Origin: an uncultured Oscillospiraceae bacterium
GTDB taxonomy: Bacteria; Bacillota; Clostridia; Oscillospirales; Ruminococcaceae
Length of the DNA: 64,000 nucleotides
Direction of reading: 5' to 3'
NCBI GenBank assembly: GCA_934481385.1
Contig: CAKSPD010000006.1
Location: 1 to 64,000, forward strand
A program made the translations under genes and the position numbers. Below the pieces are notes generated by a model, which saw only the letters and a program-made list of their open reading frames with translations, was not told the origin of the DNA and ran no database searches. How positions within the stretch are numbered: position 1 is the stretch's first letter; every line of letters begins with the position of its first letter. Of this stretch, positions 23,831 through 33,818 are shown one piece after another.

Positions 23831-26126
23831 GAATACCATTTCCATTCTCATCAATCCAACCCCAAGAATCAGGAATACCGTCATGGTCAAGATCTCTCAT
23901 ATCATCAGGACGACCGTCTCCGTTATAGTCATTATAATCTATCGGAGGTTCAGTAGCAGAAGGAGCTGTTGTAGGCTCAGGAGCAGGCGGGTTAGTTTCG
24001 GCTTCAGTAGGCGGTTCAGTTTCGGCTTCAGTAGGCGGTTCGGTTTCCTTATGGAATCCGTCAATATCATTTATTGCACTGTAAAAATCTTCCCAGTTTG
24101 CAGTATATGATGCTGTTGAAAAATCGAAGTTATACTGACCGATTCTTGCTCTTAAATTGTTGGACTGATTTGTGATGTATACAGTAATAGGAATATCCTT
24201 TCCTGTACCCTTTACCTGAATTGAAGTGCTTGACATTTCAGGAGCAAGAATTACACCGCTTGACATAATAGTCTTGCTGTCGTTATCGGAGAAGAAATCA
24301 AGAACAAATCTGCCTTCAGAATTATCAGGAAGACTTACATTGAAAGTAACTTCACCGTCAGGAAGCATACCATTGCTGACAGAAAGTGTAAGTTTCTGGT
24401 CTGATTCAATTACAGTACCGCTTGGAATACTCTGTTCAAATACAATTCCTTCAGGTTCATATGAAGGAGCATCAACTCTCTCAACATTGCTGAGGCCCTT
24501 ATAAGAACAGATAATAGAGGCTTCCTCAATAGTTTTTCCTACAAAGTTATCAAGTTTAATCTGTTCCTTGTTTACACCGGCACTTACAAAGAGAAGAATT
24601 TCAGTACCCGGTTCAACATCAGTTCCTGCCTCCGGTTCAGTTCTTATTATGTTGTCAACCTGAATACTGTCGCTTGTATCGGTTCTTATATCGGATTTAA
24701 GACCGAGTTCATCGAGAGTACGCTGGAAAACAAGATAATTTATATCTGTTCCGTCCGGAACTTTAACAGTCTGCAAGCCCTTGCTTACCTTTACTTTAAG
24801 TGTATCGCCCTTATTGAAAGGAGTTTCAGGGTCAATATCCTGTTCAAAGATACAGTTTCTTTCAACTTCGTTGTATTCCTGAGAATCAACGACAATATTT
24901 ATAGTTCCTCCGTACTTGTTTACAGCCTCATTATAGTCAACACCTATAAGGTTAGGCATCTTGTAGTCAAATTTCTGACCGGAATCGCCCTGAAACATAT
25001 TCATAACAAGAGATGCAACAAATATAACACCGCCAATAATTACAGCAATAGTTACAGCAGTAAGAACAGGAACGAAAAGTGATGCCTTTTCTTCTTCCTC
25101 ATCATCGTCACCGTCATCATCAGGATATTCTTCCTCATATTTTCTTTTCTTCGGAACTTCCTGAACAGCAGTAGCAGTTCGTTTTGCAGTATAACCGTTT
25201 TCCTGAGCGATTTCATTTTGTTCAGCAGTACTGAAATAGCGTGTTTCGTCTGAATTTCCGTTGTCCTCAACATAATATCCGAATGATATTTCAGGGTCAG
25301 CCTTGAATTTTTCAATATCCTGAATCATTTCAGATGCAGACTGGTATCTGTCAAGAGGATTTTTCTCCATAGCTTTAAGTATAATTTCCTCAAGACCTGC
25401 GGGAACATTAGGATTAACAGCTCTCGGACGCTTAGGAATATCATTTATATTCATAACAGCGATTGAAACGGAGTTGTCAGAATCAAAAGGTTTCTGACCT
25501 GTCAGCATTTCATAGAGCATAACGCCTACTGAATATATATCACTTTTTTCATCAGTAGCCTCACCTTTAGCCTGTTCCGGACTTATATAATGAACGCTTC
25601 CGATAGCCTGGTCAGTAGCAGTTTTTCCTGTTTCACGGGAAAACTTTGCTATACCGAAATCCATAACCTTAATAGTGCCGTCAGACAGCATCATAATATT
25701 CTGAGGTTTAATATCACGGTGAACTATGCCGTTTTCATGTGCATGCTGTAAGGCACGAAGAATCTGAATCATAAAATGAACAGCATCTTTCCAGTTAAGA
25801 GCCTTTTCTTTTTCGATATAATCCTTGAGAGTTATGCCGTCAATATATTCCATTATAATATACTGAAGGTTTTCGGAAAATCCTACATCATATATCTTTA
25901 CGATATTGGGGTGTGAGAGAAGTGAAATAGCCTTTGATTCATTTCTGAAACGGCTTAAAAATTCCTCATTGTCCGAAAATTCTGTTTTAAGTATCTTGAT
26001 TGCGACTATTTTGTTGTCCACAATATCCTTGCCTTTATAGACATCAGCCATACCGCCGACGCCGATAAGCTCGGTTATTTCGTACCTGTTATCAAGCATT
26101 TGCCCGATATTAGTATCTTTCTCCAT
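23814..26126 (-). CDS. prkC: PASTA-domain Ser/Thr protein kinase PrkC, with unusual Asp-rich tail
   Basis: The 770-residue membrane kinase has a cytoplasmic Hanks domain (about 1-275) with GVGGMADVYKG, AIKIL lysine, HRDIKPQN and DFG, then an acidic linker and a membrane helix near 355-378. Three extracellular PASTA repeats follow (about 390-590), which bind muropeptides in relatives. Next come a beta-rich domain and a Pro/Thr/Glu linker with repeated TEAETEPP. The last 40 residues hold three DxNxDGxxD-type loops (DYNGDGRPDD, DLDHDGIPDS, DENGNGIHDW), like thrombospondin type 3 calcium loops. That tail is unusual for PrkC. It is paired with prpC upstream. Confidence 0.93.
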   Translation of the reverse strand: MEKDTNIGQMLDNRYEITELIGVGGMADVYKGKDIVDNKIVAIKILKTEFSDNEEFLSRFRNESKAISLLSHPNIVKIYDVGFSENLQYIIMEYIDGITLKDYIEKEKALNWKDAVHFMIQILRALQHAHENGIVHRDIKPQNIMMLSDGTIKVMDFGIAKFSRETGKTATDQAIGSVHYISPEQAKGEATDEKSDIYSVGVMLYEMLTGQKPFDSDNSVSIAVMNINDIPKRPRAVNPNVPAGLEEIILKAMEKNPLDRYQSASEMIQDIEKFKADPEISFGYYVEDNGNSDETRYFSTAEQNEIAQENGYTAKRTATAVQEVPKKRKYEEEYPDDDGDDDEEEEKASLFVPVLTAVTIAVIIGGVIFVASLVMNMFQGDSGQKFDYKMPNLIGVDYNEAVNKYGGTINIVVDSQEYNEVERNCIFEQDIDPETPFNKGDTLKVKVSKGLQTVKVPDGTDINYLVFQRTLDELGLKSDIRTDTSDSIQVDNIIRTEPEAGTDVEPGTEILLFVSAGVNKEQIKLDNFVGKTIEEASIICSYKGLSNVERVDAPSYEPEGIVFEQSIPSGTVIESDQKLTLSVSNGMLPDGEVTFNVSLPDNSEGRFVLDFFSDNDSKTIMSSGVILAPEMSSTSIQVKGTGKDIPITVYITNQSNNLRARIGQYNFDFSTASYTANWEDFYSAINDIDGFHKETEPPTEAETEPPTEAETNPPAPEPTTAPSATEPPIDYNDYNGDGRPDDMRDLDHDGIPDSWGWIDENGNGIHDWLE
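24001..24048. repeat. 24-bp tandem repeat in prkC linker
   Basis: Two adjacent 24-bp copies with one mismatch encode an eight-residue Pro/Glu/Thr unit. It is a likely site of length variation. Confidence 0.85.
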
Positions 26127-26148
26127 TCTGTTTATATCCTCCTGTTTA

Positions 26149-26874
26149 TTAATCAGAAATAAGAGCGACAGTTACATTATCCTGTCCGCCCTTTTTAAGA
26201 GCAAGCTTTATAAGTTCATCTGCACAGTCCTCAAACGAAACTGAGGAAACAACCTCATAAATTTCCGAATCAGTATTATATCCCGAAAGTCCGTCAGAAC
26301 ACAGCAGTAACTTTATCTGATTTTCGTAATCGAGAATGAATATATCAACCATAACAGTTTTATCCACTCCGACAGCACGAACAAGCATATTTTTCTGCGG
26401 GTGAGTAATCATTTCATCAGCAGTAATTTTTCCCTGTTCATAGAGAAGTGAAGCAACATTATGGTCAACAGTAACACGATGCAGACCGCTGTCAGTAATA
26501 ATATAAGCTCTGCTGTCGCCAACATTGGCAATAAATGCCGTTTTTGGAGTTACAAAAGCTGCAACGCACGTTGTACCCATTCCGAAATTTTTAAAATCAA
26601 GACGAGCTGTTGTGTAAATAACCGAATTAGCTGCTGAAACAGATGAAATCAGAAGTTTTCGTATATCATCATCTGAAATACCTTCATGATAACCATTCCT
26701 GAATCTTGAAAAAACTTCATCAATAGCCATAACGCTTGCCTCACCTCCGGCACGTTCACCGCCCATGCCGTCACAGACAACAACAAGTACATTCTCACCA
26801 AATTCCTCATATTTAACGGAATCCTGATTTTCGTCACGTGCAAGACCTATATCGGTAGCAGTTTTAACTCTCAT
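26149..26874 (-). CDS. prpC: PP2C-type protein phosphatase PrpC
   Basis: This 241-residue PPM phosphatase reverses PrkC phosphorylation. Conserved segments are RDENQDS near the N-terminus, VVCDGMGGERAGGEAS with the metal Asp, VGDSRAYII, LCSDGLSGY and GGQDNVTVALI, so all metal ligands seem present. It overlaps the rlmN stop by one base (TGATG), with GGAGGTG upstream, giving coupled translation. A TTG one codon upstream is less likely. Confidence 0.94.
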   Translation of the reverse strand: MRVKTATDIGLARDENQDSVKYEEFGENVLVVVCDGMGGERAGGEASVMAIDEVFSRFRNGYHEGISDDDIRKLLISSVSAANSVIYTTARLDFKNFGMGTTCVAAFVTPKTAFIANVGDSRAYIITDSGLHRVTVDHNVASLLYEQGKITADEMITHPQKNMLVRAVGVDKTVMVDIFILDYENQIKLLLCSDGLSGYNTDSEIYEVVSSVSFEDCADELIKLALKKGGQDNVTVALISD

Positions 26875-27944
26875 CAATTTACACCTCCAGTCTTTTCAAG
26901 TTTTAGAGTATCACGCCGGAGCTGACCGCAGGCAGCATTAATATCACTTCCGAGCGTTCTTCTGACCGTAGCATTAAGTCCCCTTTTTGAAAGATATTGA
27001 GCAAAGGTTTCAGCCGATGATTTTTTTGAGCTGTAATTTCTTTCTTTAACTTTGTTCACAGGTATAATATTTACATGACAGTTCATTCCTCTGAGGAGAG
27101 AAACAAGTTTTCCGGCATTTTCCTCCGAAACATTAACACCGTCAATAACAGCATATTCAAAAGTAATTCTTCTGCCGGTTTTTTCGATATAGAAACGGCA
27201 GGCTTTCATAAGTTCGTCCAGACTGTAAACACGGTTTACAGGCATAATTTTACTTCTTTCGACACTGTCAGCACAATGGAGAGAAACAGAAAGGGTAAGA
27301 CCGAATTTTTCTTCAGCGAGCTGATATATTTTCGGAACGATACCGCATGTAGAAAGAGAAACATGTCGTAAACTAAGGTTATTACCGTTTTTATCAGATA
27401 AAAGCCTCAAAAATTTGACAACATTTTCATAATTGTCCAGCGGTTCTCCTATACCCATAAGTACAACACCGGAAATTTTTATTCCCATATCTTTTTCAGT
27501 CATATAAATCTGCATAAGGATTTCTGACGGAGTGAGATTTCTGACAAAGCCTGCTATTGCAGAAGCACAGAAACTGCAACCCATTTTACAGCCTACCTGA
27601 GTAGACACGCAAATGCTTCTTCCGTAATGATATTCCATAAGAACAGTTTCGACATAATTTCCGTCAGGAAGTCTATAAAGATATTTTACAGTATTATCTA
27701 TACAAGATTCAAGTCTTTTTGCAACAAATAGACTTTTTATACAAAAAAACTCTTTAAGTCTGCCACGCAGTTGCACAGATATGTCAGTCATCTCATCAAA
27801 GCTGAAAACTTTTTTTACATGAAGCCACTGAAAAATCTGTTTAGCCCTGAATTTCTTTTCCCCAATTTCAGCCATTTTAAGTTCGAGCTGAGGGAGGTCA
27901 AGGGATAAAATGTCAATTTTCTGCGAATCTTCCAAAAAAATCAC
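26874..27944 (-). CDS. rlmN: 23S rRNA (adenine-2503-C2)-methyltransferase RlmN
   Basis: This 356-residue radical SAM enzyme methylates A2503 of 23S rRNA and A37 of some tRNAs. The cluster ligands are Cys119, Cys123 and Cys126 (CKMGCSFC). The catalytic C-terminal Cys is in AACGQLRR, and the family motifs GIGEPLDNY and LSVSLH are present. The gene overlaps rsmB by four bases (ATGA). Confidence 0.95.
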   Translation of the reverse strand: MIFLEDSQKIDILSLDLPQLELKMAEIGEKKFRAKQIFQWLHVKKVFSFDEMTDISVQLRGRLKEFFCIKSLFVAKRLESCIDNTVKYLYRLPDGNYVETVLMEYHYGRSICVSTQVGCKMGCSFCASAIAGFVRNLTPSEILMQIYMTEKDMGIKISGVVLMGIGEPLDNYENVVKFLRLLSDKNGNNLSLRHVSLSTCGIVPKIYQLAEEKFGLTLSVSLHCADSVERSKIMPVNRVYSLDELMKACRFYIEKTGRRITFEYAVIDGVNVSEENAGKLVSLLRGMNCHVNIIPVNKVKERNYSSKKSSAETFAQYLSKRGLNATVRRTLGSDINAACGQLRRDTLKLEKTGGVN

Positions 27945-29239
27945 CTTACTTTCCTTATTTTTGAAATAAAGAATCCGTCACTTTTAAAATAATTCGGGAA
28001 AACAGATGCCTTATAATCTCCGAAAGGTTTCCCCAATTTTTCAAGAAAGGGAATGCCCTCAATATTATTGTGATTTTCGAGAAGTCTGTCTATAACATTA
28101 TCATTTTCAGCTTTTCGCAGTGTGCAGGTTGAATAAACAAGCTCACCGCCAGTTTCAAGATAATTAAGAGCATTTTCAAGTATTTTATACTGTATATCAG
28201 GAAGATTGTCAAAATCAGCGAAATTCTTGTATTTTATTTCAGGCTTCCGTCTTATAACCCCAATTCCTGAACATGGAACATCACAAAGAATTTTTGAAAA
28301 CTTGGGCAGACTTTCATTAAATTTACAAGCATCACCTGTCATAGCATTGATATTTGATATTCCAAGACGCTCCGCACCTTTTTTTATCAAATCAACACGT
28401 TTTTTATGCAAATCAAAGGCATAGATTTTTCCCTTGTTATTCATAAGCTGAGCAAGTGTAAAAGCTTTTCCTCCGGGAGCTGAACACAAATCAAGCACAG
28501 TATCATTTTCATCAGGATTAAGAGCCATACAACAAAGCTGTGATGACAAATCCTGAACATGAAAATAACCGTCCTTAAATTCTGAAAGAGATGTCAAATC
28601 ACCGCATTTGAGGTTATAGCAATCAGAAATCAAATCAGATTTTTCAGCATTAAGCTTTTTCATAATCTCCTCAGAATTTTCTTTAAGAGTATTCATTCTC
28701 ACAGTAACAGGCGGAACTTCAAGTGCATCTGAAAGCAGTATGTTCATTTTTTCCATACCATAATCACAAATCAGACTTTCAATAAGTTCAGAAGGTGCAG
28801 AATATTTTACACCGGAGAACATAAGAATATCTAACGGAACAGGATAACCCTTATCCTGCCTTATAAAATTACGCAGTATTGCATTCACAAATCCTGATGC
28901 ACTTTTTTTGTGAAATTCCTTTGCAAGATTAACACTTTCATTTACAGATGCATTGTCGGGTATACTGTCCATATAGAGAATCTGATACAATCCGGTACGC
29001 AGAATATTCAGAACAGTAATATCAAGTTTTTCAGGATTTCTGTTGCTAAGATTTGAGATTATATAATCAAGAGTGATTTTTCTTTCAATAACTCCGTAAT
29101 AAATAACGGAGCATAGACGTTTGTCACGTTCATCAAGAGCAGATTTTTCAAGTCCTGCACCAAGCTGAATATTTGAATATCCGCTGTTGGTGAACGTTTT
29201 ATTAAGAAGTTCAACGGCAAGAAATCTTGCATTTTTCAT
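27941..29239 (-). CDS. rsmB: 16S rRNA (cytosine-967-C5)-methyltransferase RsmB
   Basis: This 432-residue protein has a NusB-like RNA-binding domain (about 1-135) and a Fmu/NOL1-type methyltransferase domain. The SAM motif is DLCSAPGGKAFTLAQ. The catalytic Cys pair is in DVPCSGIGVIRRKPE and in STCTLRKAEN. The length is typical. It lies six bases after the YugP-type peptidase gene. Confidence 0.94.
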   Translation of the reverse strand: MKNARFLAVELLNKTFTNSGYSNIQLGAGLEKSALDERDKRLCSVIYYGVIERKITLDYIISNLSNRNPEKLDITVLNILRTGLYQILYMDSIPDNASVNESVNLAKEFHKKSASGFVNAILRNFIRQDKGYPVPLDILMFSGVKYSAPSELIESLICDYGMEKMNILLSDALEVPPVTVRMNTLKENSEEIMKKLNAEKSDLISDCYNLKCGDLTSLSEFKDGYFHVQDLSSQLCCMALNPDENDTVLDLCSAPGGKAFTLAQLMNNKGKIYAFDLHKKRVDLIKKGAERLGISNINAMTGDACKFNESLPKFSKILCDVPCSGIGVIRRKPEIKYKNFADFDNLPDIQYKILENALNYLETGGELVYSTCTLRKAENDNVIDRLLENHNNIEGIPFLEKLGKPFGDYKASVFPNYFKSDGFFISKIRKVR

Positions 29240-29244
29240 AAAAT

Positions 29245-29913
29245 TTAATTCCTTCTGTTTGAAATGGCAATAAGCCTTATAAGCTGTGCAACAGCAGTAA
29301 AGAGTGCGGCAACATAAGTCAATGCGGCGGCAATAAGAACGCTTCTTGACTGTCCGAGTTCATCTTCATCAAGATAACCGCTTTGTTCAAGAGTTTTCAA
29401 AGCTCTGCCACTTGCATTAAATTCAACAGGCAGAGTTACAAGCTGAAATACTACTACTGCAACAAAAAGCCATATTCCGATAGTTATAAGAGGTTGTATT
29501 CCTCCGAGAATAATTCCGAGAAGTACAAGCGGATATGCAAGTGTTGAACCGATATTTGTTATAGGAATTATTGCGGCACGAACCTTCATTGGAGAATATT
29601 CCTCTGCATACTGTATAGCGTGACCACATTCATGTGCCGCAACGCCTATTGCCGCAACAGAACTTTTTCCGTATACAGAATCAGAAAGACGGACAACATT
29701 TGAATTAGGGTCAAAATGGTCAGTAAGATTACCGCTTACTCTCTCAACCTGAACATTGTGCAGACCATTCTGGTCAAGAATCATTCTTGCAATCTGGTCA
29801 GCAGTATATCCACGTCTGCTCATAACCTGACTGTATTTATTATAGGTATGCTTGACGTTGAATGATGCCAGAAGTGCAACAAGAAAAGAAATAATAACAA
29901 GGAAATAACTCAT
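29245..29913 (-). CDS. YugP-type membrane zinc metallopeptidase
   Basis: The 222-residue protein has an N-terminal membrane helix, the zinc-binding motif AAHECGHAIQYAEEYS (HExxH), and two or three more helices in the second half. It belongs to the neutral zinc metallopeptidase family 2 (YugP). Its substrate is unknown. GGAGGT lies six bases before the ATG. It is inserted between fmt and rsmB, a place where Bacillus subtilis has no such gene. Confidence 0.88.
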   Translation of the reverse strand: MSYFLVIISFLVALLASFNVKHTYNKYSQVMSRRGYTADQIARMILDQNGLHNVQVERVSGNLTDHFDPNSNVVRLSDSVYGKSSVAAIGVAAHECGHAIQYAEEYSPMKVRAAIIPITNIGSTLAYPLVLLGIILGGIQPLITIGIWLFVAVVVFQLVTLPVEFNASGRALKTLEQSGYLDEDELGQSRSVLIAAALTYVAALFTAVAQLIRLIAISNRRN

Positions 29914-29940
29914 AATATACCTCCGTAAAATGAAATATAA

Positions 29941-30873
29941 TTACCCCAATATACAACCCTTTTCAAGCTTTTTTCCCCTGAGGAACGCAGATGTTTCCAT
30001 ACGTTTGCTTCCTTCAAGCTGAATTTCTTCAAATCTTATTATCTGTCCGTCACCGCATTTTACTCCGAAATTCTTTATGTCAGTAATTTCGCCATTTTCT
30101 GCCGATGATGATTCACCTGAAAGTGATGAACGATAGATTTTAAGCCTTTTTCCGTCAAGCATAGTGAAACCTGTAATACCTCTTATTATATTGTGAATTT
30201 CTTTTGCGGATTTTGAAAAATCAAGACGGCTCATATCTTTTGTAATCATAGGTGAATAGGAAGAAAGTGAATCGTCCTGCTTAACAGGTTCAAGAGAACC
30301 TGATTTAATCTTTTCAATAGTTTCAGCAAGGACTTCCCCGCCCATTACAGAAAGTCTTTCAAAGAGTTCAGCAGATGTTTCATTTTCGCCTATATCAGTT
30401 TCACGTTTCACAAGCATATCACCGGTATCAAGACCAATATCCATCTGCATTGATGTTACGCCGGTTTTCTTTTCGCCGTTGAGAATACACCACTGAATAG
30501 GTGCAGCACCTCTGTAAGCAGGAAGAAGTGATGCATGAATATTTATACAGCCGTATTTTGCAATTTCAAGAATTTCTTTCGGCAGAATCTGACCATATGC
30601 CGTAACAACAATTAAATCGGGATTAATTTCCTTCAGTATCTGCAAAGACTTTTCAGCGTCCTCACCTTTTCGGAGTGACTGTGGCTGATATACGGACAGA
30701 TTATATTTAAGAGCAGATTCCTTTACAGGAGTAGGAATCATTTTAAATCCACGTCCCTTAGGTTTATCAGGCTGTGTAAAAACTGCTTTTACATCTTCAG
30801 TCTTAACAAGTGTTTCAAGACAAGGCACAGCAAAATCAGGTGTACCCATAAATACTACTTTAAGTTTACTCAT
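29941..30873 (-). CDS. fmt: Methionyl-tRNA formyltransferase
   Basis: This 310-residue enzyme formylates initiator Met-tRNA. The N-terminal Rossmann domain shows FMGTPDFAVPCLE, the formyl-transfer motif INIHASLLPAYRGAAPIQW and MDIGLDTGDML. The C-terminal tRNA-binding barrel follows. The start overlaps the def stop by one base (TAATG). Confidence 0.95.
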   Translation of the reverse strand: MSKLKVVFMGTPDFAVPCLETLVKTEDVKAVFTQPDKPKGRGFKMIPTPVKESALKYNLSVYQPQSLRKGEDAEKSLQILKEINPDLIVVTAYGQILPKEILEIAKYGCINIHASLLPAYRGAAPIQWCILNGEKKTGVTSMQMDIGLDTGDMLVKRETDIGENETSAELFERLSVMGGEVLAETIEKIKSGSLEPVKQDDSLSSYSPMITKDMSRLDFSKSAKEIHNIIRGITGFTMLDGKRLKIYRSSLSGESSSAENGEITDIKNFGVKCGDGQIIRFEEIQLEGSKRMETSAFLRGKKLEKGCILG

Positions 30874-31337
30874 TATTCTTCCTCATCAGGAACTACAAAT
30901 TCCTCTACTATTTCTGTAAATAAATGGCCGTCAAGGTGGTCATTTTCGTGACAGGTACATTGTGCAGCAAGTTCAGAAAACTTTCTTTCAAACCAGTTTC
31001 CGTTTCTGTCCTGAGCTTTCAGAACGCATTTAAGAGGTCTTGTAACATATCCCCATTGATTAGGACATGACAGACAACCTTCAAGAACTTTTTGTTTTCC
31101 TCTTGTTTTTAGAATCTGGGGATTGATTGCCTCAATTTTTTCATCATCAACATGCATTATAAAAATTCTGCGTCTTATTCCGATTTGCGGGGCAGCAAGA
31201 CCAACACCCTGAGCCTTTTCAAGAGTTTCGTGCATATCATCAAGAAGCTGTGCAAGCTTTTCATCAAATTTTTCAACAGGCTTACATACAGCATGAAGTG
31301 TTTCGTCTTCGCCTGTAAGAATTTTTCTTATAGCCAT
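30873..31337 (-). CDS. def: Peptide deformylase
   Basis: This 154-residue metalloenzyme removes the N-formyl group from nascent proteins. Motif 1 is GVGLAAPQIG. Motif 2 is EGCLSCP, with the metal ligand Cys88. Motif 3 is HENDHLDG, with His130, Glu131 and His134. An extra Cys91 sits next to motif 2, where Val is usual. CGGAGGA precedes the ATG. It is coupled to fmt. Confidence 0.94.
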   Translation of the reverse strand: MAIRKILTGEDETLHAVCKPVEKFDEKLAQLLDDMHETLEKAQGVGLAAPQIGIRRRIFIMHVDDEKIEAINPQILKTRGKQKVLEGCLSCPNQWGYVTRPLKCVLKAQDRNGNWFERKFSELAAQCTCHENDHLDGHLFTEIVEEFVVPDEEE

Positions 31338-31356
31338 TTTTATCCTCCGTATATTA

Positions 31357-33621
31357 TTAAATTCCTATATCTCCGTTCATATCAGCATATATGGAAACAC
31401 CATTAAGCTCTTTGCATTTTGCTGATTTTTTTATAACACTGCTTATAAAATTACGGATTTCATCAGTATTTTTACATTTTATTATAATTCTATGCCGGAA
31501 TTTTCCATTTATTCTAAGCTTTGAACACTGTAAAGGGCCGTTTACCCTTACAGGAGTTTTATACTTCCAGTTTTTCAATGCCTCACCTATTATTGAAATT
31601 ATGCATTTTCCGGCAGAAATAACTTTTTCCTCATCAGGTGAAGATATTCCGATAATACACAAATCACATACAGGCGGATATATCAGACTTCTGCGGAGCT
31701 GTATTTCTTCATTATAAAATCCGGCATAATCCTGTTTTGATGCAAGATTTATAATATAGTGGTCAGGCATAAAAGTCTGGAGATAAGCTCTTGAATGTCT
31801 GCCGTCACGTCCTCCCCTGCCGACAACCTGAGTTATAAGTGAAAAAGTTCTCTCATATCCTCTGAAATCCCCGCTATAAAGCGAATTATCGACAGAAATT
31901 ACACCGACAAGCGTTACATTCGGAAAATCAAGACCTTTTCCAATCATCTGCGTACCGAGCATAATATCATATTTTCCGTCTGCAAAGTCCTTGAAATTCT
32001 TTTCATATGAAAGGCGTGAAAATGTAGTATCAGCGTCCATTCTGAGAACTCTTGCATCAGGAAAAAACATTTCAAGCTCCTCCTCAACACGCTGAGTACC
32101 TGTTCCCGTCATTTTAAATCTATGAGAACCGCATTTACCGCAAGTTTCCGGAATATCCGCAACATATCCGCAGTAATGGCACATAAGCTTTCCATTGGGC
32201 TTATGATATGTCATAGGTGCAGAACAGTTCTGACAGTAGACAGGCTGACCGCATTCAATACAGCTCATAACAGTGTGATAGCCTCTCCTGTTGAGAAGAA
32301 TTACGGTCTGTTCACCGTTTTCAAGATTTTTCTGTATTTCTGAAGAAAGAACGTGGCTGAATCCTGTACGGTTTCCGTTTGTACGTTCATTATTCATATC
32401 AACAATATGAACCTCCGGCAAAGGAGCATTGTTATATCTCTGTTTAAGTTCAACAAGCTTGTATATATTGCGTTCTGCACGATAATAGCTTTCAACTGAA
32501 GGTGTTGCAGACGCAAGAAGAAGTATACATTTATGGTATCTGCAACGCTGTCTTGCAACATCAGCAGTACTGTACCGTGGTGAACAGTCCGATTTATAAG
32601 AGCGTTCGCCCTCCTCGTCCATAATTATGATACCGATATTTTCAAGAGGAGCAAATACAGCACTTCTTGTTCCAATAACAATATCAGCATCGCCGTTTTT
32701 AATTCTTCTGTGTTCATCATAACGCTGACCGGCAGAAAGACCGCTGTGAAGAACAGCAATTCTTTTTCCGAAAAGACTCCTGAATCTCTGAAGAATCTGA
32801 GGTGTAAGAGCAATTTCAGGTATAAGAAGCATAGCTGTTTTTCCTGATGAAACAGCCTCATTTATAAGTTTTTCAAAAATAAGCGTCTTACCGCTTCCGG
32901 TAACTCCATGCAGAAGAAAACAGGACGGAACGTTATTTTTCATACCTGCTGATATTTCATCAAAAGCTTTTTTCTGTTCATCAGAAAGCACAATATCATC
33001 TATATTTCTTTTTTCGCATTCTGAACTGTAAACTTCTCTGTAAACTTCATTTTCAAAGCTTTCAAGAACATTGCTTTCAATCATTCTCTTAATTACAGAA
33101 GAAGTCACTCCGCATATATAAGCAAGTTCCTTTTCGGGCATACTCTGAGAATTTTCAAGAGTATCTGCAACAGCGGACTGTTTCGGAGTCAGACTGAATT
33201 TTTCAGGATTTTCAAGATATTCCTGTGAAAATCTCACATTCTTTATCAAATTTTTTCCGACAGCGTTATGTGCAGAATTTCCGGATATAACAATATTATA
33301 TCCGGCAGGTAGCATTGTTCTGACAGCATCATAATATGTGCAGAATGTATTGTCATGAAGATAGAATGAAAGTTCTATAAGCTCGTCAGAAATAACAGGC
33401 TTTTCATCTGCCTGTATTTCAACATATTTGAGATTTGAGGAATCTCCATCTCTTATTTTCATAACAACAGCAGTTCTTTTCTGATTGCCTCTGCCGAACG
33501 GTACAATCACACGACAGCCTGTCCATAAAGTATAGTACATACTTTCAGGAACAGCATAGCTGAAAAGCATATCGAATGAATAAGTTGTACCGCTTACGGC
33601 TGTATCTACAATAAGACTCAT
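31357..33621 (-). CDS. priA: Primosomal helicase PriA
   Basis: This 754-residue 3'-5' helicase reloads replication forks. It has an N-terminal 3' DNA-binding domain, Walker A GVTGSGKT, the DEEG box (IIMDEEGERSYKSD), and the zinc-binding insertion with four CxxC pairs starting CIECGQPVYCQNC. Helicase motifs V and VI are visible (GTQMIGKGLDFPNV, QVVGRGGRDGR). The start overlaps the rpoZ stop by four bases. coaBC, which precedes priA in Bacillus subtilis, is absent. Confidence 0.94.
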   Translation of the reverse strand: MSLIVDTAVSGTTYSFDMLFSYAVPESMYYTLWTGCRVIVPFGRGNQKRTAVVMKIRDGDSSNLKYVEIQADEKPVISDELIELSFYLHDNTFCTYYDAVRTMLPAGYNIVISGNSAHNAVGKNLIKNVRFSQEYLENPEKFSLTPKQSAVADTLENSQSMPEKELAYICGVTSSVIKRMIESNVLESFENEVYREVYSSECEKRNIDDIVLSDEQKKAFDEISAGMKNNVPSCFLLHGVTGSGKTLIFEKLINEAVSSGKTAMLLIPEIALTPQILQRFRSLFGKRIAVLHSGLSAGQRYDEHRRIKNGDADIVIGTRSAVFAPLENIGIIIMDEEGERSYKSDCSPRYSTADVARQRCRYHKCILLLASATPSVESYYRAERNIYKLVELKQRYNNAPLPEVHIVDMNNERTNGNRTGFSHVLSSEIQKNLENGEQTVILLNRRGYHTVMSCIECGQPVYCQNCSAPMTYHKPNGKLMCHYCGYVADIPETCGKCGSHRFKMTGTGTQRVEEELEMFFPDARVLRMDADTTFSRLSYEKNFKDFADGKYDIMLGTQMIGKGLDFPNVTLVGVISVDNSLYSGDFRGYERTFSLITQVVGRGGRDGRHSRAYLQTFMPDHYIINLASKQDYAGFYNEEIQLRRSLIYPPVCDLCIIGISSPDEEKVISAGKCIISIIGEALKNWKYKTPVRVNGPLQCSKLRINGKFRHRIIIKCKNTDEIRNFISSVIKKSAKCKELNGVSIYADMNGDIGI

Positions 33622-33818
33622 CTTTTAGGAGCTTCAATAATCTTGTATTTTCCGCTTGCAAATTCTTCAACAGCAGTTTTTACTGGTTTTTCTTCAAGAG
33701 TCTTACCGTTTTTGTATAACTCATCAGCAATCTCTCTTGCTCTTTTTGCGACAGCTATTACAAGTGAGTAACAGCTTTCATTCTTTGAAATAATCTGATT
33801 AACAGAAGGTCTAAGCAT
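33618..33818 (-). CDS. rpoZ: RNA polymerase omega subunit
   Basis: The 66-residue protein has the omega signature, RPSVNQI at the N-terminus and YSLVIAVAKRAREIAD in the first helix, followed by KPVKTAVEEFASGKYKI. Omega helps assemble RNA polymerase. It overlaps gmk upstream by eight bases and priA downstream by four. Confidence 0.9.
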   Translation of the reverse strand: MLRPSVNQIISKNESCYSLVIAVAKRAREIADELYKNGKTLEEKPVKTAVEEFASGKYKIIEAPKR

